Below are positions 1 through 9,042 of a stretch of DNA of 64,000 nt, piece by piece. A program made the translations under genes and the position numbers. This stretch comes from Bradyrhizobium guangdongense. Lineage in GTDB: Bacteria; Pseudomonadota; Alphaproteobacteria; Rhizobiales; Xanthobacteraceae. Location of the stretch: contig NZ_CP030051.1 of assembly GCF_004114975.1 (NCBI RefSeq), positions 1,178,001 to 1,242,000 on the forward strand, in the 5' to 3' direction. Numbering within the stretch: the first letter of the stretch is position 1; every line of letters starts with the position of its first letter. Under the pieces are notes generated by a model, which ran no database searches, was not told where the DNA came from, and was given only the letters and a program-made list of their open reading frames with translations.

Positions 1-107
1 AGCCGGGCCATTTGGAACGATTGAAAACCAGCTCTCAACTGCCGACCAACACTAAGAAAGCGGCAACGCCCGTGAAGAGGCGTACGTGGTTCGAAATCGC
101 ACGCGAT

Positions 108-134
108 CGTGTCGCGAACCTTCCAGCGTGTCGC
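108..134 (+). promoter_or_regulatory. Possible upstream activator region of fixR (direct repeats)
   Basis: The octamer CGTGTCGC occurs at 108-115 and again at 127-134. The second copy lies about 75-80 bp upstream of the transcription start implied by the downstream -24/-12 element. In Bradyrhizobium the fixR-nifA operon is known to carry a RegR-dependent activator site near -68, so the placement is right, but I could not fit a full RegR consensus. Inference only. Confidence 0.25.
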
Positions 135-182
135 AAAGCCGACGTCCCGCGGCGAAATCTGCTGCGACCGAGCGGCGGCGCG

Positions 183-197
183 TGGCCCAATTCCTGC
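183..197 (+). promoter_or_regulatory. Sigma-54 (-24/-12) promoter of fixR-nifA
   Basis: The sequence reads TGG-N9-TGC, which keeps the GG-N10-GC spacing of RpoN promoters. It lies about 60 bp upstream of the fixR GTG. The Bradyrhizobium fixR-nifA operon is known to have overlapping -24/-12 and housekeeping promoters, so a NifA-autoactivated promoter is expected at this place. The core fits but is not a perfect TGGCAC/TTGCA. Confidence 0.6.
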
Positions 198-255
198 AAA
201 GTTGCTGCCATTGTCATTTTGTCAGGCGTTCGGTTGGACGCGGCGAGGAGCTTGC

Positions 256-1095
256 GTGACGCTCGATTTGCTGGATCGCGATGGGGAGCCGTCCGGCGCG
301 CCACCGCCCGATGCCGCGCTGTGTCCGTTTCACGGCGACAGGTCGCGCGCGCAAGACGGCGAGCGGAAGACGCTCGTGCTGACCGGCGCCTCGCGCGGCA
401 TCGGTCACGCCACGGGAAAGCTGTTTTCCGACGCCGGTTGGCGGATCATCACCTGTTCGAGGCAACCGTTCGACGGCGGCCGCTGTCCCTGGGATTCAGG
501 GGCAGACAACCATGTGCAGGTCGAATTGAGCGACCATCGCGCGCTGCCGCGCGCGGTCGCCGAGATCAAGGAGCGGCTCAACGGCAGCCCGCTGCACGCG
601 CTGATCAACAATGCCGGGATCTCGCCGAAGGCCGCTGACGGCTCGCGGCTGAACTCGATGACAACACCGGTCGAAACCTGGATGAGTGTGTTCCACGTCA
701 ACCTGCTGGCGCCGGTGCTGTTCGCGCAAGGCTTGGTGGAGGAATTGAAGCGGGCCGCCGGTTCGATTGTCAACGTCACATCGATCGTGGGCTCGCGGGT
801 GCATCCGTTTGCGGGTACGGCCTATGCGACGTCGAAAGCCGCGCTCGCGTGTCTCACCCGGGAGATGGCGCACGATTACGCGCCGTTCGGAATCCGCGTC
901 AATGCGATTGCGCCCGGCGAGATCAAGACCGACATCCTGTCGCCGGAGACCGAGGCGCAACTGGCGCCGATCATTCCGCTGCACCGCGTCGGCACGCCGG
1001 ACGAGGTCGCCAAGGTGATCTTCTTCCTGTGCTCGGATGCGGCCAGCTACGTCACAGGTGCGGAAGTACCGATCAACGGAGGGCAGCACGTGTGA
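256..1095 (+). CDS. fixR: FixR, short-chain dehydrogenase/reductase family protein
   Basis: This is a 279-residue SDR protein. It has a GASRGIGHA nucleotide-binding loop near the N-terminus, an NNAG-type motif, and the catalytic Tyr-x3-Lys in YATSK, followed by a Rossmann C-terminus ending in NGG. The GTG start is chosen because GAGGAG precedes it at good spacing and because known FixR is about 278 residues; longer in-frame starts add a non-conserved tail. FixR is co-transcribed with nifA in Bradyrhizobium. Its enzymatic role is unknown and it is dispensable for fixation there. Identification rests on family match plus position directly before nifA. Confidence 0.85.
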   Translation: MTLDLLDRDGEPSGAPPPDAALCPFHGDRSRAQDGERKTLVLTGASRGIGHATGKLFSDAGWRIITCSRQPFDGGRCPWDSGADNHVQVELSDHRALPRAVAEIKERLNGSPLHALINNAGISPKAADGSRLNSMTTPVETWMSVFHVNLLAPVLFAQGLVEELKRAAGSIVNVTSIVGSRVHPFAGTAYATSKAALACLTREMAHDYAPFGIRVNAIAPGEIKTDILSPETEAQLAPIIPLHRVGTPDEVAKVIFFLCSDAASYVTGAEVPINGGQHV

Positions 1096-1135
1096 TCAAA
1101 AGGTAAGCGCCGATCGCCAAAGAAACTTTGCCGAT

Positions 1136-1149
1136 TTGCGCTAGATCAA
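1136..1149 (+). promoter_or_regulatory. FixK/FNR-type box between fixR and nifA
   Basis: TTGC-N6-TCAA (TTGCGCTAGATCAA) matches the FixK2-type palindrome TTG(A/C)-N6-(T/G)CAA. It is 132 bp upstream of the nifA ATG. If the site is centred at -41.5, transcription would start near 1184, upstream of nifA. Function is inferred from the motif only. Confidence 0.45.
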
Positions 1150-1281
1150 TGCGGTAAACCGGCTTTCGCGCGTGGCGCCCTTTCCGGTGGAAAATTCCAC
1201 GAACCGGATCACAAAGCGTGCAAGTGGGACGGAATCTTTTTGCAGCGATGCTGACAAGTTGAGCGCGACTCCCGACACAAC

Positions 1282-3081
1282 ATGAATCAGAATACGACAA
1301 ATTCCAAAGAAGGCCGCAGGGAGGATGTCACAGGCAACGGAGATTCCGTCATGCTGCCCGCAGCTCCCACGGTTGAACGCCCGCAGACCCATGAGACCGC
1401 GCCGCTCGTGCCGCTGAACGAGATCGCGCTGACCGGCATTTTCGAGATTTCCAAGATATTGACGGCGCCGACGCGGCTGGAGACCACGCTCGCCAACGTC
1501 ATCAACCTGCTGCAATCGTTTCTCCAGATGCGCCATGGCGTGGTGGCGCTGCTCTCCGACGACGGCGTCCCGGATCTGGCTGTGGGCGCCGGCTGGAGCG
1601 AGGGCAGTGACGAGCGCTATCGCACCCGCCTGCCGCAGAAAGCCATCGACCAGATCGTCGCGACCGCGATGCCGCTCCTTGCGGAGAACATCGGGACCCA
1701 TCCCGCTTTCAATCCGGCGGACGTCGAGACCCTCGGAGCGTCGGAGACGACTCGTGTGTCATTCATCGGCGTGCCGATCCGGATCGATGCCAAGGTGGTG
1801 GGTACGCTGACGATCGACAGGGTCTGGGACGAGCGTCCGTTGTACCGGCTCGATTCCGATGTTCGTCTGTTGACCATGATCGCCAACCTGGTCGGGCAGA
1901 CCGTGAAGCTGCACCGCGTCGTCGCGCAGGACCGGGAACGGCTGATGCATGAGAGCTATCGGTTGCAGAAGGAGCTGTCTGAGCTCAAGCCGGCGCGGGA
2001 TCGCCGCAAGATCCAGGTCGGCGGGATCATCGGCGACAGTCCAGCCCTAAGAGGGCTGCTCGACAAGATCGCGGTCGTGGCGAAGTCGAACTCCACGGTG
2101 CTGCTGCGCGGCGAATCCGGTACGGGCAAGGAGCTGATCGCGAAGGCCATTCACGAGCTGTCGCCGCGCGCCAAGCGTCCGTTCATCAAGATCAATTGCG
2201 CGGCTCTGCCGGAAACGGTGCTGGAGTCCGAATTGTTCGGCCACGAGAAGGGCGCCTTCACGGGGGCGCTCAATTCCCGCAAGGGCAGGTTCGAGCTCGC
2301 CGACAAGGGGACCTTGTTCCTGGACGAGATCGGCGAGATCTCGGCCTCGTTCCAGGCCAAGCTGTTGCGGGTGCTGCAGGAGCAGGAGTTCGAACGCGTC
2401 GGCGGCAACCAGACCATCAAGGTCGATGTTCGCGTCATCGCCGCGACCAACCGCAATCTGGAAGAGGCCGTCGCGCGCAACGAATTCCGGGCCGACTTGT
2501 ATTATCGCATCAGTGTCGTGCCGATGCTGCTGCCGCCGCTGAGAGAACGGCGCAGCGACATTCCGCTATTGGCCAACGAGTTCCTGAAAAACTTCAACAC
2601 CGAGAATGGCCGCACGCTGAGCTTCGATCGGCACGCGATCGAAGTGCTGATGAGCTGCGGCTTTCCCGGCAACGTGCGCGAGCTCGAGAATTGCGTCCAG
2701 CGCACGGCGACGCTGGCGCCAGGTCCGGAGATCGTCCGGAACGATTTCGCCTGCTGTCACAGCCAGTGTCTATCCGCGATTTTGTGGAACGGTGGATCCG
2801 AGCTCGCCTCGCCGCGGTCCTTGCCGATCGTGCCGCTCTCGGTGCTTCCGCCCGCCGCCCAACGCGAGTCGGCCGGCGGTGGTTCGCAGCAACCCCTCGA
2901 GCCCGGGGGGAACGCCCCCAGCCCGTCGCCGGCCGCGGGCGCTGCCGACCGCGATGGCGTCATTGCCGCGATGGAGAAGTCCGGCTGGGTTCAGGCCAAG
3001 GCGGCGCGTTTGCTCGGGCTGACGCCACGCCAGATCGGCTACGCGCTGAAGAAGCACGGCATCGAGGTCAAGCGGCTCTGA
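1282..3081 (+). CDS. nifA: NifA, sigma-54-dependent activator of nitrogen fixation genes
   Basis: The 599-residue protein has an N-terminal GAF domain (about residues 50-200). A sigma-54 AAA+ domain follows, with Walker A GESGTGKE and the sigma-54-contacting GAFTGA loop, then a C-terminal Fis-type helix-turn-helix. Between the AAA+ domain and the linker lie cysteines at about 459, 471, 491 and 496. Their spacing C-x11-C-x19-C-x4-C is the redox/oxygen-sensitive signature of rhizobial NifA, which does not need NifL. The start matches the usual family length of about 600. Two NifA activator sites lie immediately downstream, in front of fdxN, so this protein probably drives the adjacent ferredoxin-suf operon. 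Confidence 0.96.
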   Translation: MNQNTTNSKEGRREDVTGNGDSVMLPAAPTVERPQTHETAPLVPLNEIALTGIFEISKILTAPTRLETTLANVINLLQSFLQMRHGVVALLSDDGVPDLAVGAGWSEGSDERYRTRLPQKAIDQIVATAMPLLAENIGTHPAFNPADVETLGASETTRVSFIGVPIRIDAKVVGTLTIDRVWDERPLYRLDSDVRLLTMIANLVGQTVKLHRVVAQDRERLMHESYRLQKELSELKPARDRRKIQVGGIIGDSPALRGLLDKIAVVAKSNSTVLLRGESGTGKELIAKAIHELSPRAKRPFIKINCAALPETVLESELFGHEKGAFTGALNSRKGRFELADKGTLFLDEIGEISASFQAKLLRVLQEQEFERVGGNQTIKVDVRVIAATNRNLEEAVARNEFRADLYYRISVVPMLLPPLRERRSDIPLLANEFLKNFNTENGRTLSFDRHAIEVLMSCGFPGNVRELENCVQRTATLAPGPEIVRNDFACCHSQCLSAILWNGGSELASPRSLPIVPLSVLPPAAQRESAGGGSQQPLEPGGNAPSPSPAAGAADRDGVIAAMEKSGWVQAKAARLLGLTPRQIGYALKKHGIEVKRL

Positions 3082-3085
3082 CGAC

Positions 3086-3101
3086 TGTCGCAGATGCGAC
3101 A
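3086..3101 (+). promoter_or_regulatory. NifA upstream activator sequence 1 (TGT-N10-ACA)
   Basis: A perfect TGT-N10-ACA lies 80 bp upstream of the fdxN -24 element. The half sites are additionally palindromic (TGTCGCA/TGCGACA). It is directly followed by a second copy. Confidence 0.8.
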
Positions 3102-3104
3102 TGC

Positions 3105-3120
3105 TGTCGGGGCCACGACA
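3105..3120 (+). promoter_or_regulatory. NifA upstream activator sequence 2 (TGT-N10-ACA)
   Basis: This is a second perfect TGT-N10-ACA (TGTCG...CGACA), starting 19 bp after the first. That is close to two helical turns, so two NifA oligomers or one cooperative assembly could bind the same DNA face. Confidence 0.8.
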
Positions 3121-3165
3121 ATCGCCTTGGGCGAAATACCCGTTGAGTTTCCGGGGCTTCGCTGT

Positions 3166-3181
3166 TGGCATGACGCTTGAA
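3166..3181 (+). promoter_or_regulatory. Sigma-54 promoter of fdxN-suf operon
   Basis: TGGCATG-N4-TTGAA matches the -24/-12 consensus TGGCACG-N4-TTGCA apart from two positions. It is 59 bp upstream of the ferredoxin ATG and 46-65 bp downstream of the two NifA sites, which is a normal enhancer distance. Confidence 0.75.
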
Positions 3182-3224
3182 GGGGAAGTGTTCGACGGCA
3201 TCATCCACTTAAGGAGTCGAACCC

Positions 3225-3419
3225 ATGGCCTACAAGATCGTCGCCTCGCAATGCACGGTTTGCGGCGCGTGTGAGTTCGAGTGTCCGAACGCCGCGATCA
3301 GCCTCAAGCGGGACATGTACGTGATCGATCCGAAGAAGTGCACCGAGTGCGAAGGGCACTTCGACACAGCGCAATGCGCGGTGGTCTGCCCGGTTCCCGA
3401 CACCTGCATTCCGGCCTGA
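3225..3419 (+). CDS. fdxN: 2[4Fe-4S] ferredoxin, FdxN type
   Basis: This 64-residue bacterial-type ferredoxin carries two cysteine clusters: [12 protein letters not shown] near residues 10-21, and a second, CTEC...C...CP. The longer spacing in the second cluster is typical of nif-associated ferredoxins. It would donate low-potential electrons to nitrogenase reductase. Strong purine-rich AAGGAG precedes the ATG. NifA activator sites and a sigma-54 promoter lie upstream and sufB begins 52 bp downstream, so it probably heads a NifA-controlled operon. Confidence 0.9.
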   Translation: MAYKIVASQCTVCGACEFECPNAAISLKRDMYVIDPKKCTECEGHFDTAQCAVVCPVPDTCIPA

Positions 3420-3471
3420 GAGCTGGTCGATGATGCAGGCTGCGCGATCTCCATTGCGAACGGAGCGATAG

Positions 3472-4968
3472 ATGGCTGCGGTTCAGGAAACCGTCGAACG
3501 GGTCCGCGGCATCGACGTCGACCAGTATCGTTATGGGTTTGAGACCCTGATCGACTCCGAGAAGGCCCCCAAGGGGCTGTCGGAAGAGATCGTCAAGTTC
3601 ATCTCGCAGAAGAAGAACGAACCCGACTGGATGCTCCAGTGGCGGCTGGAGGCTTACAGGCGCTGGCTGACCATGCAGGAGCCGACCTGGGCCCGCGTCG
3701 ACTATCCCAAGATCGATTTCCAGGATCTCTACTATTACGCGGCGCCGAAGCCGAAGAAGACGGTCTCGTCACTGGATGAGATCGACCCGGAGATCCTGAA
3801 GACCTACGAGAAGCTCGGCATTCCCTTGCGGGAAGTCGCCATGCTCGAAGGCATCGAGCCCAAGGTGGGCGAGGAAGACCCGGCCCGTCGCAAGATCGCG
3901 GTCGATGCCGTGTTCGATTCGGTCTCGGTTGCGACCACCTTCAAGGCCGAGCTGAAGAAAGCCGGCGTGATCTTCATGCCGATCTCCGAAGCCATCCGCG
4001 AGCATCCTGAACTCGTGCAGAAATATCTGGGTTCGGTGGTGCCGACCTCTGACAATTTCTACGCGACGCTGAACTCGGCGGTGTTCTCCGACGGCTCGTT
4101 CGTCTACGTGCCGCCGGGCGTGCGCTGCCCGATGGAGCTGTCGACCTATTTCCGCATCAACGAGCGCAACACCGGCCAGTTCGAACGCACGCTGATCATC
4201 GCCGACAAGGGCGCCTACGTCTCCTATCTCGAAGGCTGCACCGCGCCGCAGCGCGACGAGAACCAGCTGCACGCCGCCGTGGTCGAGCTCGTCGCCCATG
4301 ACGATGCCGAGATCAAATATTCGACGGTACAGAACTGGTATCCCGGCAATTCGGAAGGCAAGGGCGGCATCTACAATTTCGTCACCAAGCGTGGCGACTG
4401 CCGCGGTGCCAATTCCAAGATCTCCTGGACCCAGGTCGAGACGGGGTCGGCGATCACCTGGAAATATCCGAGCTGCATCCTGCGCGGCGATAACTCACGT
4501 GGCGAGTTCTACTCGATCGCGATCTCGAACGGCTTCCAGCAGGTCGATTCGGGCACCAAGATGATCCATCTCGGCAAGAACACGTCGAGCCGCATCATCT
4601 CCAAGGGCATCGCCGCCGGGAAGTCGCAGAACACCTATCGCGGTCTCGTCACCGCGCACCGCAAGGCGCTAGGGACGCGCAACTTCACCGCCTGCGACTC
4701 GCTGCTGATCGGCGACAAATGCGGCGCACACACCGTGCCCTACATCGAGGCCAAGAATTCCTCGGCGACGTTCGAGCACGAGGCGACGACCTCGAAGATC
4801 TCCGAGGACGTGCTGTTCTACTGCATCCAGCGCGGGCTCAGCCAGGAAGAGGCCGTCGGCCTCGTCGTCAACGGCTTCGTCAAGGACGTGCTGCAGCAAC
4901 TGCCGATGGAATTCGCGGTGGAAGCGCAGAAGCTGATCTCGATTTCGCTTGAAGGGAGCGTGGGATGA
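3472..4968 (+). CDS. sufB: SufB, Fe-S cluster scaffold subunit
   Basis: This 498-residue protein is full length for SufB of the SufBCD scaffold, where Fe-S clusters are built in the cytoplasm with SufC ATPase energy. The conserved SufB core is easily read (for example [16 protein letters not shown] and the C-terminal CDSLLIG region that carries the catalytic cysteine). Its stop overlaps the sufC start by 4 bp (ATGA). Being downstream of fdxN in a NifA-regulated unit, it probably supplies clusters during nitrogenase synthesis in place of, or besides, NifU/NifS. Confidence 0.96.
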   Translation: MAAVQETVERVRGIDVDQYRYGFETLIDSEKAPKGLSEEIVKFISQKKNEPDWMLQWRLEAYRRWLTMQEPTWARVDYPKIDFQDLYYYAAPKPKKTVSSLDEIDPEILKTYEKLGIPLREVAMLEGIEPKVGEEDPARRKIAVDAVFDSVSVATTFKAELKKAGVIFMPISEAIREHPELVQKYLGSVVPTSDNFYATLNSAVFSDGSFVYVPPGVRCPMELSTYFRINERNTGQFERTLIIADKGAYVSYLEGCTAPQRDENQLHAAVVELVAHDDAEIKYSTVQNWYPGNSEGKGGIYNFVTKRGDCRGANSKISWTQVETGSAITWKYPSCILRGDNSRGEFYSIAISNGFQQVDSGTKMIHLGKNTSSRIISKGIAAGKSQNTYRGLVTAHRKALGTRNFTACDSLLIGDKCGAHTVPYIEAKNSSATFEHEATTSKISEDVLFYCIQRGLSQEEAVGLVVNGFVKDVLQQLPMEFAVEAQKLISISLEGSVG

Positions 4969-5723
4969 CGGTGCTTCTCGATATTCGCGGACTGAAGGCT
5001 GAGATCGATGGACGTCAGATCCTCAACGGTCTCGATCTCACCGTGAACAAGGGTGAGATCCACGCCATCATGGGCCCGAACGGCGCCGGCAAGTCGACGC
5101 TGTCCTACGTACTGTCCGGCAAGCCGGGTTACGAGATCACCGGCGGTGAGGTGTCATTCAACGGCGAGGACCTGCTTGCCATGGACCCCGACGAGCGGGC
5201 TGCCAAGGGGCTGTTCCTGGCCTTCCAATACCCGCTCGAAATCCCGGGTGTCGCCACCCTGACGTTCCTGCGCACGGCCCTGAATGCCCAACGCAAGAAG
5301 CGCGGCGAGGAGGAGTTGTCGTCGCCCGACGTACTCAGGCGCGTCCGTGAGCTTGCTAAGCAGTTGAGCATAGATCCGGAGATGCTGAAGCGGCCGCTCA
5401 ATGTCGGCTTCTCCGGCGGCGAGAAGAAGCGCAACGAGACGCTTCAGATGGCGCTGCTCGAGCCAAGGCTGTGCGTGCTGGACGAGACCGACTCAGGCCT
5501 CGATATCGACGCGCTGCGCATCGTGGCCGATGGCGTCAATCGCCTGCGCGCGTCCGATCGCGGCATGATCGTCATCACCCATTATCAGCGGCTGCTCGAC
5601 TACATCGTGCCAGATGTCGTGCACGTGCTCGCGGCCGGGCGCATCGTCAAAACCGGCGGCAAGGAGCTCGCGCTCGAACTGGAGGCGACGGGCTATGCGC
5701 AGTATCAGAGCAAGGCGGCGTGA
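4965..5723 (+). CDS. sufC: SufC, Fe-S assembly ATPase
   Basis: The 252-residue ABC-type ATPase has Walker A GPNGAGKS near residue 35, a signature FSGGEKKR near 150 and Walker [20 protein letters not shown] is the SufC-specific form of the D-loop region. It energises the SufB2C2D complex. The start overlaps sufB (ATGA), which implies translational coupling, and sufD begins 5 bp after its stop. Confidence 0.96.
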   Translation: MTVLLDIRGLKAEIDGRQILNGLDLTVNKGEIHAIMGPNGAGKSTLSYVLSGKPGYEITGGEVSFNGEDLLAMDPDERAAKGLFLAFQYPLEIPGVATLTFLRTALNAQRKKRGEEELSSPDVLRRVRELAKQLSIDPEMLKRPLNVGFSGGEKKRNETLQMALLEPRLCVLDETDSGLDIDALRIVADGVNRLRASDRGMIVITHYQRLLDYIVPDVVHVLAAGRIVKTGGKELALELEATGYAQYQSKAA

Positions 5724-5727
5724 TCCC

Positions 5728-7047
5728 ATGAATGCCGAGATTCGCCCCGTGAAAACCGCCGCCGAGATCGGCTTTGCGGATCTCTTCGCAACCACGCGAC
5801 AGAGCCTGCCCGGTGGACCAAGGACCAAGGCTCTCCGGCGTGATGCTTTCGACCGTTTCGTAGCGCAGGGGCTACCGAACTCCCGGGTCGAGGCCTGGAA
5901 GTATACCGACTTGCGGCGTCTGGTGCGCGACGCCAAGCCGCTGGCGCCTCGCCCCGGCGCGGAGGCCCGGACTATCGCCCGCAGCGCTGGTGCGGCCTTC
6001 GCCGGCCTCGACATGCGCCGGCTCCTGATCGTCAACGGCGCCTTCGTGCCGGAACTCTCCGATCTCGCAGGCCTCGAACCCGGGATCAGCATTCGCGCGA
6101 CTGCCGAGGCGCTGGGAGCGGACGAGACGGTTCTCCCGCTCGAGATGGCCGGGACCGATCCGGCCGCAGCGCTCAACACCGCACTCGCCGCCGACGGCGT
6201 CGTGATCACAGTCGGTGTCGATGTGGCTGTGGAACGGCCGATCCATCTCGTCTTCGTGACGACTGGCACTGCGCCTGCAGCAATGTTCACGCGCTCGCGA
6301 CTGGAGATCGGCAGCGGGGCTGCGTTCACGTTGGTCGAGACGCATGAGGGCCCGGATCAGTCCGACTACCAGGTCAATGCGGCGTTGCAGATGAACATCG
6401 GCGACAAAGCTCGCCTCGACCACATCAAGATCACCGGTGAAGGTACGGCGGCGTTGCATATCGCCACGCTGGAGGCCTCGATCGGAGCCGGCGCGGACTA
6501 CCGCGAATTCGGCTTTGCGGCGGGCGGCGCGGTGGTGCGCAACCAGATGTTTCTGCAGCTTGCTGGCGAGGGAACCAACGCAAGCGTGCATCAGGCCAGT
6601 CTGCTCTCGGGCCGCCAGCACGCGGATACCACGCTCACCATCGATCATGTCGCCGCGGGCTCGCAGAGCCGCGAGGTCTTCAAGGCGGTCGTCGACGACG
6701 AGGCGCGCGCGGTGTTCCAGGGCAGGATCACCGTGCAGCCTGGTGCGCAACAGACCGATGCCAGGATGATGGCGCGGGCGCTGCTGCTGTCGGACGACGC
6801 CGTCGCCAACTGCAAGCCGGAGCTCGAGATCTTCGCAGACGACGTACAGTGCGGTCATGGCACCACCACCGGCGCGCTGGACGATCAGTTGAAATTCTAT
6901 CTGATGGCTCGCGGCATTCCGGAAAAGCAGGCCGAAGCGCTGTTGATCGAGGCCTTCGTCGGCGAGGTGATCGACGCCGTCGCGCGCGAGGATTTGCGCG
7001 ATGCCTTGTCGCGGATGATGCTCGTCTGGCTCAAGGGACGGGAATGA
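5728..7047 (+). CDS. sufD: SufD, Fe-S assembly scaffold partner
   Basis: A 439-residue SufD: the N-terminal helical part includes the conserved WKYTDLRRL, and the C-terminal beta-helix has the family signature DDVQCGHGTTTGALD. The ATG 5 bp after sufC is chosen because homology starts there; an upstream in-frame extension runs into sufC and is not conserved. It forms the heterodimeric face with SufB in the scaffold complex. Confidence 0.94.
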   Translation: MNAEIRPVKTAAEIGFADLFATTRQSLPGGPRTKALRRDAFDRFVAQGLPNSRVEAWKYTDLRRLVRDAKPLAPRPGAEARTIARSAGAAFAGLDMRRLLIVNGAFVPELSDLAGLEPGISIRATAEALGADETVLPLEMAGTDPAAALNTALAADGVVITVGVDVAVERPIHLVFVTTGTAPAAMFTRSRLEIGSGAAFTLVETHEGPDQSDYQVNAALQMNIGDKARLDHIKITGEGTAALHIATLEASIGAGADYREFGFAAGGAVVRNQMFLQLAGEGTNASVHQASLLSGRQHADTTLTIDHVAAGSQSREVFKAVVDDEARAVFQGRITVQPGAQQTDARMMARALLLSDDAVANCKPELEIFADDVQCGHGTTTGALDDQLKFYLMARGIPEKQAEALLIEAFVGEVIDAVAREDLRDALSRMMLVWLKGRE

Positions 7048-7051
7048 TGCC

Positions 7052-8294
7052 ATGCATCCGGCGGTGAGCAATGGAAGCTATGACGTCGACCGCGTCCGTC
7101 AGGATTTTCCGATCCTTTCGACGCAGGTGTACGGAAAGCCGCTGGTCTATCTGGACAATGCCGCCTCGGCCCAGAAGCCGAGGACAGTGCTCGACCGGCT
7201 AACGCAGACCTACACCAGCGAATACGCCAACGTGCATCGCGGCCTGCATTACCTCGCCAATGCCGCGACGGAGGCCTATGAGGGCGCGCGCGACAAAGTC
7301 GCGAAATTCCTCAATGCGGACCGGCGCGAAGAGATCGTGTTCACGCGCGGCGCCACCGAGGCGATCAATCTCGTAGCGCAGACCTTCGGGCGCGAACGGG
7401 TCGGCGAGGGCGACGAAATCTTGCTCTCGATCATGGAGCACCACGCCAACATCGTGCCATGGCACTTCCTGCGTGAGCGTCAGGGCGCCGTGATTAGATG
7501 GGCGCCGGTCGATGATCACGGCAATTTCCTGATTGGCGAGTTCGAGAAGCTCCTGACGCCGAAGACGAAGCTGGTCGCGATAACCCAGATGTCGAACGTG
7601 CTGGGCAGCGTCGTGCCAGTCAAGGAGGTCGTCCGTTTGGCGCATGCGCGCGGGATTCCAGTCCTGGTCGACGGCTCGCAAGCGGCGGTCCACATGGATG
7701 TCGATGTCCGCGACATCGATTGCGATTTCTACGTCATGACCGGTCACAAGCTGTACGGACCGACCGGCATCGGCGTGCTCTACGGCAAATACGGGCATCT
7801 GGCGGCCATGCCCCCCCTTCAATGGCGGCGGTGAGATGATCCGGGAAGTCTCATGCGAAGACGTCAGCTATGGCGATCCGCCGCATCGTTTTGAGGCGGG
7901 AACGCCGCCGATCGTGCAGGCCATTGGTCTGGGTGCGGCGATCGACTATATCGAATCCATCGGCAAGACGCGGATTCGCAGCCACGAAAGCAATCTGCTG
8001 TCCTATGCCCAGGAGCGGCTGCGCGGGATCAATTCGCTGCGGATCATCGGGCTCGCCCTGGACAAGGGGCCGGTCGTGTCGTTCGAGATGAACAACGCCC
8101 ACGCCCACGACTTCGCGACGGTCATCGACCGCTCCGGCGTTGCGGTGCGGGCCGGCACTCATTGCGCGATGCCGCTGCTCGACCGACTCGGCGTGACCGC
8201 GACCTGCCGTGCCTCCTTCGCACTCTACAATACCATGGACGAGGTCGACGCGCTCGCCGAGGCCCTGACGAAGGCGCAGGAGCTGTTCTCATGA
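7052..8294 (+). pseudogene. sufS: SufS cysteine desulfurase, frameshifted
   Basis: PLP-dependent group II cysteine desulfurase, which would supply persulfide sulfur to SufBCD. The first frame (7052-7834) holds the N-terminal domain through the PLP-lysine motif TGHKLYGPTGIG. It then breaks in a C7 run at 7811-7817. A second frame (to 8294) restores the C-terminal half, including RAGTHCAMP with the active-site Cys loop. With C6 the reading would be MPPFNGGGEMI, the usual SufS sequence, so a single inserted C explains the break. It could be a sequencing error in a homopolymer, phase variation, or a real null mutation. All other parts are intact. Confidence 0.85.
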
Positions 8295-8644
8295 GTGATC
8301 CGGTCGCCGCCAAACGACGGCCCGCCAAGTTGCGGCCCGTTGCCCGCATCGTCTGTGATGCCCGCCGGCGCCGGACGATGCGCAACATGGAGCGGCGGTT
8401 CACCGGCGAGTTTTCGCCCGGCGAGCCGGTCCGCGCCTCGGCTGTGATCAGGAACGATGGCATGTATCCGCACAAGGACGTCGGCGAGCCGCTGGTGCAT
8501 CCCGGCGACACCGGGATCGTCCGCGAGAGCTGGCGCTTTCTGGGCGAAGTGTACTATACGGTCGAGTTCGTGGCCCGATCCGTGTTTGTCATCATGCGAG
8601 GCCACGAAATGGCACGAATGGGAGCTTCGTTCGACCACGCCTGA
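8291..8644 (+). CDS. nifZ: NifZ-domain protein
   Basis: The 117-residue protein has a basic N-terminal tail and a NifZ-type domain (about residues 45-110) with the recognisable YPHKDVGEPLVHPGDTG stretch. NifZ assists P-cluster maturation of the MoFe protein. It starts by a 4-bp overlap with the sufS stop, so it is the last gene of the fdxN-suf transcript. The domain is shorter and its N-terminus differs from classic NifZ, so a NifZ-like relative is possible. Confidence 0.7.
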   Translation: MSDPVAAKRRPAKLRPVARIVCDARRRRTMRNMERRFTGEFSPGEPVRASAVIRNDGMYPHKDVGEPLVHPGDTGIVRESWRFLGEVYYTVEFVARSVFVIMRGHEMARMGASFDHA

Positions 8645-8658
8645 CGCGCCGGCGGATA

Positions 8659-9042
8659 TCACATGGCTTCGGCCATGACCGTGGTCGCGTCTGCCCGCAT
8701 CCGTGACACCATCGATCGGAAGCCGTTCGAGCGTTGTGGCGTCAGATGCTCGCCGAGCCCGAGGCGCTCGAACAGCGCGTGTGGATCTTCGCCGACGATC
8801 TCCGCCGCGGAGCGCCCCGACAGAAGCGCAATCAGGATGGCGACTAGACCGCGCACGATGTGAGCATCGCTGTCGCCGGCAAAGCCGAGCAACGGCCGCC
8901 CATCCCGGTGCTCGACGGTGGTCGCCAGCCAGACCTGGCTGACGCAGCCCGGCACCTTGTTGGCGTCGGTGCGCTGCGCTTCGGGAAACGGCGGCAACCT
9001 GCGCCCGAGTTCGATCACGTAGCCGACCTCGTCGTTTCCCAC
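8659..9042 (-). CDS. sufE: SufE sulfur-acceptor protein, N-terminally truncated
   Basis: The minus-strand reading has clear SufE sequence: YVIELGRRLPP, ANKVPGC with the acceptor cysteine in GCVSQVWL, and the C-terminal helical part. SufE takes sulfur from SufS and activates it. The usual first 15-20 residues cannot be found. Homology begins just after 9042, where the DNA on the other strand becomes hypF. The GTG at 9042 is only a possible start and has no clear ribosome site. The gene is inverted relative to sufBCDS, suggesting that a rearrangement fused sufE to hypF head to head. Confidence 0.65.
   Translation of the reverse strand: MGNDEVGYVIELGRRLPPFPEAQRTDANKVPGCVSQVWLATTVEHRDGRPLLGFAGDSDAHIVRGLVAILIALLSGRSAAEIVGEDPHALFERLGLGEHLTPQRSNGFRSMVSRMRADATTVMAEAM

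Noticed and set aside
5872..7071. Long minus-strand reading (399 codons) opposite sufD
   Set aside because: It is the antisense shadow of a GC-rich gene: His/Arg/Asp-rich, no motif, no ribosome site, while sufD on the plus strand is clearly conserved.
8860..9025. Extension of the hypF frame upstream of 9025
   Set aside because: That DNA codes SufE on the minus strand with clear conserved residues; the plus-strand text does not resemble HypF.
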